Source: Furcasterigmium furcatum (Eukaryota; Ascomycota; Sordariomycetes; Glomerellales; Plectosphaerellaceae). From it: DNA of 64,000 bases. A program made the translations under genes and the position numbers. The notes under the pieces are model-generated. The model had not been told where the DNA came from. It searched no databases and worked only from the letters and a program-made list of their open reading frames with translations. Shown here piece after piece: positions 57,197 through 64,000 of the stretch; the first letter of the stretch is position 1, and the number at the start of each line of letters is the position of its first letter. The DNA lies in the NCBI GenBank assembly GCA_001599815.1, contig BCIA01000002.1:1557831-1621830 (forward strand), in the 5' to 3' direction.

Positions 57197-57508
57197 GGTT
57201 GTGTAGTCGGTTTTGGGTTCCCTTGGCAGGGCACTCTCGGCCTGGCAGCTGTACTGTGAGGCAATGCGTATCCTTATCTGTCCGAGAATAGAAGCATCTT
57301 GACTACTATGTACCTCGTATTTGTCTCCAACATATTGTCGTCAAGTTCACCGTGCCCAACCCAAAAATATGTCTCTTACAATCATGCGCGAGGTGCGCCT
57401 GTGTTCTTCCTCACTCCATGAAGTTATGATGCAAATGTCATGGATTCACTAGTTTTTTAGAGTCTCCCAAAGCTTGAAATGGCTCATAAATCAATGTAAA
57501 TAGGTAGT
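57197..57508. other. Spacer between convergent transporter and amidohydrolase genes
   Basis: 312 bp without a gene. AT-rich stretches (TTCACTAGTTTTTTAGAG; AATCAATGTAAATAG) could serve as 3'-end signals for either gene. Confidence 0.45.
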
Positions 57509-58399
57509 CTAAGAAAATATCTTCAGCGGATTGTCCGTAACTGTATACCGCCATGTGCGGTCATGCATCGCGAGTTGCAGCACTCGCGCTTCTTGCAAGT
57601 GATCGACTCGAAGACACTTCGCCGGTTCCAAGCCTTTTACAGTAACATCGACGTGGGGAAAATCGCTACCATACAGGAGGGCATGTGGCGCGCGTTCGTC
57701 GAGCATGGTAATGAGAGTCGTCAAGCTCTCGATGCCAGCAGCCGGTGAGATACGGCGGTGCAGGCCAGAGAGCTTCACATAGAATCCGCTGTCGCGGCGG
57801 AGAAGATCAACAAATGCTTCCAGCCGAGCCATCTGCTTTTCAGAGAAAGGCGCCGGAGGAGGTGAGCCGAAGTGCTCAGCGATGAAGGGAACATGATTCC
57901 CATTCTCGACGGTGCCCGACCCCAGGCTGGGCATTATGTTGATCCACGTTTCGAGCGGCAGTTGGGCCGCCACGGCCCATTCTCGGGGCTCAGCGACCTC
58001 ACGCAAGGCTCGAAGCTCGCGAAGTGCCCATTGCTCAGGACTGGGGTCGCCAGGGGCGCCGCTGTTGCCGTACTCTCCGTGAAGCCTGAGACAGCGGACC
58101 CCTAGCTTATGGAGCTTATCTACGCCAACCCCTGCGGCGCGGTCGTCCCAGAATATCTCCCCGCGGAACTGGCGGTGTGGATACAACTCTTGGGCGCGTT
58201 GCAGATGATGTAGAATTCCGTCGGGGCCGCTCTCGAAGCTGGCCTGAACGAGCACAAAGTTTCGACACTTGCTTGCTTCCACTAGCGACTCGAGCGAGCT
58301 CGGTTCGGGAGTGTATTGGCGGTCGGGCTTGTATGGGAACAGAACATGGTCGAAAACGTGGACGTGGGTGTCCCAGGCGTCGTTCGGAAACGTTGCCAT
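57509..58399 (-). CDS. Amidohydrolase-2 family metal-dependent hydrolase (lactonase-like)
   Basis: 296-aa TIM-barrel hydrolase of the family that contains 2-pyrone-4,6-dicarboxylate hydrolase and sugar-acid lactonases such as L-rhamnono-gamma-lactonase. The N-terminal metal-binding motif DTHVHVF is at about residues 9-15. Further family features are FVLVQASFESGPDGILHHL, VRCLRLHGEYGN, the FIAEHFGSPP His segment, GFYVKLSGLHR and the C-terminal catalytic Asp in LLYGSDFPH. Start 58399 (ATG in GCCATGG-like context, directly before the barrel) is preferred over ATG 58588, which adds 63 residues of poor complexity. It is divergent from an ACS transporter. With the HpcH/HpaI aldolase 6 kb away it could supply an opened aldonate or dicarboxylate; the dehydratase usually needed between them is not in the window. 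Confidence 0.88.
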   Translation of the reverse strand: MATFPNDAWDTHVHVFDHVLFPYKPDRQYTPEPSSLESLVEASKCRNFVLVQASFESGPDGILHHLQRAQELYPHRQFRGEIFWDDRAAGVGVDKLHKLGVRCLRLHGEYGNSGAPGDPSPEQWALRELRALREVAEPREWAVAAQLPLETWINIMPSLGSGTVENGNHVPFIAEHFGSPPPAPFSEKQMARLEAFVDLLRRDSGFYVKLSGLHRRISPAAGIESLTTLITMLDERAPHALLYGSDFPHVDVTVKGLEPAKCLRVDHLQEARVLQLAMHDRTWRYTVTDNPLKIFS

Positions 58400-59098
58400 G
58401 GTGGATAATTGATAGGTATCTGATGTGAGAATTCGTGTGGAAAAGGCTACCGCTGTTATCTGTTTCGTCGGACTTCTGCGGTGCCTGACTGTAGAGACAC
58501 TTGTAATATACTCGTATAGCTGACTGGAAGGAAGCCCCAGATCCTGGGATAGCTGCTCTGGTTCATTCAGCTCATGTGGCGTGTGCAAAAGTTACATTAC
58601 GGTGCTTCGCTTGGTGTGCGAAGTGATGGCCTCTTTCCTCGGACAAGCAGCGAACCAGATGTTCCCTCCCTCAGGGGTTGATCTTGGCCCGATCCGGTGG
58701 GTCCCGATGGTTCGGCGCCAATGCCGGGGCCTGACTCGGAGTGTGGGGCATCGGGGGCACTGCGATTGGTGCTTCCGCTCCGTCGGCCGGAGAGCGAGGA
58801 AATCCCTGAGTCCGCGTCCCGAACAGCTCAGTTCGCGGACGAAGCTGGAGGCATCTTCCCCACGCGGGGATAGACTTTGATTCTCTGGGGAAACTCCTGG
58901 GCTTGGTTTGCCCAGACTCAACGATCCTTCTATATCATCACTAGATGCTGCGAAAGACTGACTTGGCTTCCTATAAGAACATTGCGCCCGCGACTCCAGC
59001 CTCCAGGAGCCACCCTGCTCTCCAGGAACACACCTTGGTACTTTCTCTTCAAAGACGTCTCTCGAGTACGCCAAATATACTCGTCACATCATCACATC
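58400..59098. promoter_or_regulatory. Shared divergent promoter of amidohydrolase and ACS transporter
   Basis: 699 bp, GC-rich in the middle with many CGG/CCG triplets (58690-58830), as expected for a Zn2Cys6-controlled promoter. A CCTATAAGAAC element at about 58970 may be the transporter's TATA box. No gene is supported. Confidence 0.45.
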
Positions 59099-60879
59099 AT
59101 GGCGGCCATCAACCAGCAGAACGATCGCCTTTCCCATGAGGCATCTCCCCAGGCCACAGAGGCCAACGAAGACCCCATGTTTTCTCACATCAACGACAAG
59201 ACGGATTCCGAGGCCGCAGATGCTGAACTTCCCAGCCACCTGGCCCCCATCGAAGCCCTGGGCATCGAAAATTGGAGGCAACTTGAGAAGAAACTGGTCA
59301 GGAGGCTGGATCTCACCATGATGCCATGTCTATGGGTGATTGCCTCCTTGCCACATCCACGAGTCCACGAGTCACAGCTAAGCAGTGTTCAAGGTCCTCT
59401 ATTTGTTCAACTATCTCGACCGCGCTTCCATCGCGTCAGTACTTCCTCCCCTTGCTAAGCCCTAGATGTTCAATCACTAACCGGTACATTGCACAACAGT
59501 CAAGCTCGCATCAGCTCTCTTGACCAAGATCTTGGCCTCCAGGATGGTCAGTTCAGCACCGCTGTGTCCATCTTGTTTGTCGGGTACGTCAGAGCCATTC
59601 TTTCCCAAACTCCGACTTGATTACATGTACTGAGATACTCCGCAGCTATGTGCTTGGACAGGTCCCATCCAACATGATCATCACCCTCGTCCGACCGAGT
59701 CTCTATCTCCCTGGGTGTGCGCTTATCTGGTCCGGAGTGTCGGCTGCTACGGCTGGCGTCACGAGCTATGAAGGTCTTCTCGCCGTCCGATTCTTCCTGG
59801 GTGTCGTTGAAGCACCCCTGTTCCCTGGTGTAAGTACAACTTCTTGCCGCCATGGAGTGTCTGAGGAGGGCTAACAAGCCATCTTCAAGGCTGTGTACAT
59901 CATGTCCTGTTGGTACACACGTCGAGAGATTGCGCTTCGAGTTGCCGTCCTCTTCACAGGTCTCACCCTAGCTCAAGCTGTCTCCGGATTGATTGCGGCT
60001 GCCGTGTTCGCCACTCTCGAACAATCCCACGGCCTGGCTGGGTGGCAATGGCTCTTCATCATCCTTGCTGTGACTGGAGCCGTGCTCGCCGTCATCTGCA
60101 TTTTCATGCTTCCGGACTATCCTCATTCAACCACGGGCAGCGCTCAATGGAGCATGACCGAGGACATGCGCCGTCTAGCTGCCGCGAGGATTGTTGCAGA
60201 CCGCGTATCCTTGACGGAGGCGAAGGGTGGTGTCTGGCAAGGACTGAAGCTTTGCCTCCTGGACTATAAGACATGGATCCTGGTCCTCTGCAACATCGCC
60301 ATCTCTGCTGCCTACGGATTCTCCAACTTCTTCCCGGCCATCGTCCGAGGATTCGGATACAAGTCGAGGACCACGACTCTCCTCCTTACCGCCCCTCCTT
60401 ATGTCTTCGCTGCTATCGGCGGTCTCGTGAACTCGTGGCACTCGGATAAGACCAAGGAGAGGGCCTACCACTACTCGGCACCGATCGCAGTCGCCCTTGC
60501 TGGTTATATCATCTGCCTCGCAACGACCAATGTCCCTGCGCGTTACGCGGCCGCTTTTATGTACGTCGGTGGCATGTTCACCGCGTACCCCCTTCTCCAT
60601 ACATGGACTGCCATGACTCTGAGCCGAACACCCGAGAAGAAGGCTGCCTCGATCGCTGTCGTCAACGTCCTGGGCCAGATCGGCAACACCGTCGCCCCCT
60701 TCTTCTTCATTGATAGCGATGAGCCGAGGTACCAGCTTGCATTCATCATGATGATGGTTATGGGAGCCTTGTCGATCGCTATGGCCATGCTCCTCAAGTT
60801 CTTCCTCCACCGGTCTAACAAGAAGCTCTTGGTGCAAGCCCGGGAGAACAATACTGCTTACAACCCCTACGGCCTCTAA
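59099..60879 (+). CDS. MFS transporter, Dal5/allantoate permease-like (ACS family)
   Basis: 511-aa plasma-membrane carrier. Inferred exons 59099-59335, 59394-59434 (41 nt), 59500-59583, 59646-59829, 59890-60879; two introns use AAG acceptors, chosen because they alone keep the frame. Landmarks: LEKKLVRRLDLTMMPCLWVLYLFNYLDRAS assembled over intron 1, QARISSLDQDLGLQDGQFSTAVSILFVGYVLGQVPSNM, RFFLGVVEAPLFPGA, WQWLFIILAVTG, LPDYPHSTTG and TWTAMTLSRTPEKKAASIAVVN. This is the second ACS carrier in the aldolase/lactonase module. Two related but distinct carriers suggest either two substrates or low- and high-affinity uptake. Confidence 0.92.
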
Positions 60880-61367
60880 GGGACGCCAAGGCTGTGAATG
60901 GCAGGCCTTGTGCGCCATTCTGCGGGCCGCCATGGTAGCCATCAGGTTGCTCGGGTCCAATCCTGTAGCCTCCCTCTTCTTCCCCTTCTTGTACGTTTCA
61001 GATAGCAAGGATTTGGAAATAACTCCTGCCAACCCCAGGGGTAAACACGATTCCTTGCTCCGGCCCAGTCATTGCTGTCATATTCTTGAAAGTAGATCGC
61101 GATGCTGTTGCTGCTGCCTTAACGCCAAAAGTATCTGAACTACCACGTTCAGTTCGTCGATCTGTGCCGCGTATAAAAACAGCCTTGGTTCACTCTCCAT
61201 TGTAGGAGAAACACCAGGTAATCTTCGCAGAGCCGCCCCTGAGGGAAATCATCAATCATTCCAGCGCCTCCTTTCCACCGTCACTACTTTCATCCTTCGA
61301 TTCCCATTCATTACGGGCATCTTGCCCCCTCTCTCCAAACGTCACTCACCACGGGCCGCATGCTTTC
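60880..61367. other. Spacer between convergent transporter and glucosyltransferase genes, with a plus-strand TATA box
   Basis: 488 bp. TATAAAAA at 61172-61179 on the plus strand is followed by a CT-rich, leader-like stretch, although no plus-strand gene starts downstream. Otherwise no gene is supported. Confidence 0.45.
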
Positions 61368-64000
61368 TCAATCCCTTCCACTTTTGAGCCTGTGAAACTT
61401 CTCGACCAGAGCATCGCTGGTCGTCCCAAGAGGCAGCCCCTTCTTCTGCAGCCACTGGCCCTCCAAGTGCCTCGCTTTGACGATCAGCTTTCCCGTCCCG
61501 CTGTGCACCGCCTTCCGAATGCTCTTCGCGATCCCGGTGCCCGGGTACGCGATCACACCAACCATACCCGCACCGGTCTTGGCGACCGCGCTCACGGCGC
61601 CCCTACCGACGCCCTTGACTACCCCCAGAGGGCCCTCCTTGATGCCGCCCCGGACAGGCTCCATCACCAGGTCGCCCAGGCCATCAGCGAGTCCCCAAGC
61701 CAACGTCTTGCCCGCGACAACAGCGCCAGACGTGGCATCCGTGACGGGGCCGTGGTCGCGGACCTTGGTCCCCAAGTGGCCGGGCAAAACGCGCAGTCCC
61801 TCCGTAAATGCCAGGGGGACGTTGACCATCGACATTGCGACTTTTGGCACCACCATGCCGAAGCTCTTGACGGATGCGCCGGCCACAGTGGCCGTCATCG
61901 AGCGTTCTTTCCGCTTGCCTGAATCGAAGGACACTGCCGAGTCGCCCATCTCCGATGTTGCCGGGCTGGAGCGACCGTCCTTCAGGTTATCGAGCTGTTC
62001 TTGAGAGCCGTCTGCCTGTTGCGACGACGCTTCCCTCTTCTTCCCACGCTCGCGCCTGCGTTGTTCATGCTTGTACTCCTCCACAGGCTTGGTAAACATG
62101 CCGAAGAGCGCATCGGACATGTCGACGGTGGACGATACAATGGCCGAGGTGGTCCCGGTAAACGGCTCCCATCTCGTCACATCTAGGTTTATCGTCTTAG
62201 TTCGGTAGCTGAAAACGTCAGTGTCAGGCAGCAATATCAAAAGCAGACCGGAGTCAGGTATTGTGGTTGCACGTACAACTCGAGGTGCTTCGCTTCGATG
62301 ACTTTGCGTGACACAAGCTCTTCCGCCGCAACCTTGGACATCTTGATCGGCTTCTTGCCCTTCTTATATGTCCACGCCGCAGGCTGGTCGGGGATCAGGT
62401 CGCACCGCATCTGCTCCTTCGGCAACTGACGGAACCACGACTGAGCGGCGGCCTGCACGCCTTGCTCTGACTTCATCTGCTCCGCGATCGCCCGTACCGC
62501 TAATCGCGCTTGCGGCGTCATGCAGTAGCTGATACCATCGGCGAGATTCTGTGCTGTGAGCTTCTTGAAGGGGATCGGCTCCGGGCCCGCGCCGGCGTTC
62601 GCGACCATCTTGCCCCAGAATGGTTGACTATAAGCGAGAGGTCAGCAGTAGGTAAGGACACTCGTCGGAGTGCGCGGCGTTGCTACTCACTCTCCAAAAA
62701 ATGGCACAATCAGAGTTGGCACCCCATTCTTCAGCCCGCAAGCCGTGGTTCCGGCACCGCCGTGGTGAACAACCGCCGCAACGTGTACGAAGAGCCATTC
62801 GTGCGGACAGTCCCCGATCCAGTAGATGTCGTCGCCTGCCGCGCCCGCCAGGTTTGACCACCCTTTTGACACAATGGCCCGGACTCCGGCTGCTCGGGCG
62901 GCATCGAGGATCGTCTTCACCACCTCTTCTGGGTTCTCGAGGACAATGCTGCCAAACCCGATGTACACTGGAGGGCTACCAGCCATGAGAAAGCGCGTGA
63001 GGTCCTCTGGCGGAGAATATGACGGTGCGTTTCGGAAGAAGAAGCCACAGACATCTGTAAGAAGTCAGCCGTCGAGTCCTGGACGACATGCTGACGATCT
63101 CTCCTCACCAATATGAGCGCCCCAGTCTGCAGGCTTTGCAACGAGGGCTGGAGACCAGCAATAAGTGAAGGGTATGTGTAGTCTTTCTGCTAGAAGAGGT
63201 CCATCAAACATGGCGACTGGCTCTAGGTCAATCGAGCGTCGCCATCGATTGATGACATCGCCCAGACTGATTTTAATGCAATTAGCATCCCCATCTCATA
63301 GTAAGGCTCGTCTGACAAAGCCCCTCAATTAATAGTACTCACCCTTGCCACGTGAGATACTCGACAATTGCGTAGGATGCCGAGTTGGCCATCGACCGGT
63401 CACCGCCGCTGTTGTTCAGATTAGCCAGCGGATGCGGGAACTCCGCAGTCGTCGACCAGGGCATCGTGAACATGATATGCACCGGGATGCCGAGCGCCTG
63501 GGCGCAGTGGACGTGCGCGAAAGCGGGCGGGTTGGCGATGATGGCGTCGGCGACGAAAGGCTCGCCAGTGGCGGTGTCGGGCCTGTAACAGGAGTACCAG
63601 AATCCCTCCAGCATCTCCTCCATCATGTCGCGCTTCTGTTGAATCTCACCGGCCCGCAGGCTCTTGAAGCTCGGGATGAGGCCCGGGTTCTTGACCATGT
63701 AGGCCATGAGCGCCGCGGGATCACCGCCGACGGGGTAGAATTCGAGGCCTGAGTCTCTGACGAGCTTTTCGAACTTGTCGTGCGTTGCGAGACGTACCCG
63801 GAATCCGAGCCGCTGAAGCTCGTTGCCAAGTGCGATAAAGGGCTGGACGTCTCCTCGGCTGCCGACGACCTGGATCAGGACATTAAGCTGTGGGTGCTGA
63901 GAGGATGGCCCGGCGGCAGCCGGCTCGTCTTTTCCACTCGCCTCATCGACGGGGAATTTCTCGTTGGACTCCGAGCCTGGGGGCCGGTACATAAAGCCGA
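61368..64000 (-). CDS. Sterol 3-beta-glucosyltransferase-like UDP-glycosyltransferase (N-terminus beyond window)
   Basis: Membrane-associated GT28/GT1-type enzyme transferring glucose from UDP-glucose to a sterol or similar lipid. The frame is open past the right edge, so ATG 63992 may not be the true start. The N-terminal acceptor domain begins NVLIQVVGSRGDVQPFIALG. Further in-frame exons carry LEPVAMFDGPLLAERLHIPF, VYIGFGSIVLENPEE, and the donor-sugar signature HHGGAGTTACGLKNGVPTLIVPFFGD spanning an intron into QPFWG. Five exons are visible; splices at about 63352, 63108, 62693 and 62276 restore the frame. A ~290-residue C-terminal tail with charged linkers and a Gly-rich segment (GVVKGVGRGAVSAVAKTGAGMVG) follows, as in many fungal members. 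No PH/GRAM region is visible; it could lie upstream. No metabolic link to the neighbouring module is evident. Confidence 0.9.

Noticed and set aside
60175..61032. Minus-strand open frame (285 codons)
   Set aside because: Overlaps the transporter antisense; no recognisable domain or splice structure.

Overview
The window looks like chromosomal DNA of a filamentous ascomycete (Pezizomycotina, possibly a Sordariomycete; the species is not identifiable by eye). The signs are GC-moderate genes broken by many 50-90 nt introns with CTRAY-like branch sites, five Zn2Cys6-type regulators (one of them fused to C2H2 fingers), Dal5/ACS-type MFS carriers, a LaeA-like methyltransferase, and STAND/NLR proteins with ankyrin repeats. 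No rRNA, tRNA, CRISPR array or intact transposon was recognised. Exon coordinates were worked out by hand from splice signals, reading frame and family resemblance.

Region 1 (1-19.2 kb) is an aromatic/oxidative catabolism neighbourhood. It starts with the N-terminal part of a C2H2 + Zn2Cys6 regulator. A vanillyl-alcohol-oxidase-like flavoenzyme follows (10 exons, including a 12-nt microexon), divergent from a pisatin-demethylase-like cytochrome P450. Next come a 3-hydroxyacyl-CoA-dehydrogenase-like enzyme, an ACS-family transporter divergent from a Zn2Cys6 regulator, an MDR oxidoreductase, a truncated old-yellow-enzyme relic carrying an expanded ATG microsatellite, and a secreted BBE-like FAD oxidase.

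Region 2 (20.3-41.2 kb) is a STAND/ankyrin island. It holds an apparently intact nucleoside-phosphorylase-like/NACHT/ankyrin/ZZ-finger NLR, a small secreted Cys-rich ORF with an in-frame TGA, a very large HeLo-like/NACHT/ankyrin gene broken by at least three lesions, an ACS transporter with ~95-bp promoter repeats, and a Clr5-ankyrin protein whose last codons come from a carboxylesterase relic.

Region 3 (42.7-49.3 kb) has a secreted carboxylesterase with one premature stop, and a LaeA-like methyltransferase divergent from a Zn2Cys6 regulator whose zinc cluster is split by a GC-AG intron.

Region 4 (49.4-60.9 kb) is a compact set of divergent pairs: D-2-hydroxyacid dehydrogenase / HpcH-HpaI aldolase, Zn2Cys6 regulator / ACS transporter, and amidohydrolase-2 (lactonase-like) / ACS transporter. 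Together they suggest a catabolic module for a sugar-acid lactone or related carboxylate. The window ends inside a sterol-glucosyltransferase-like gene.
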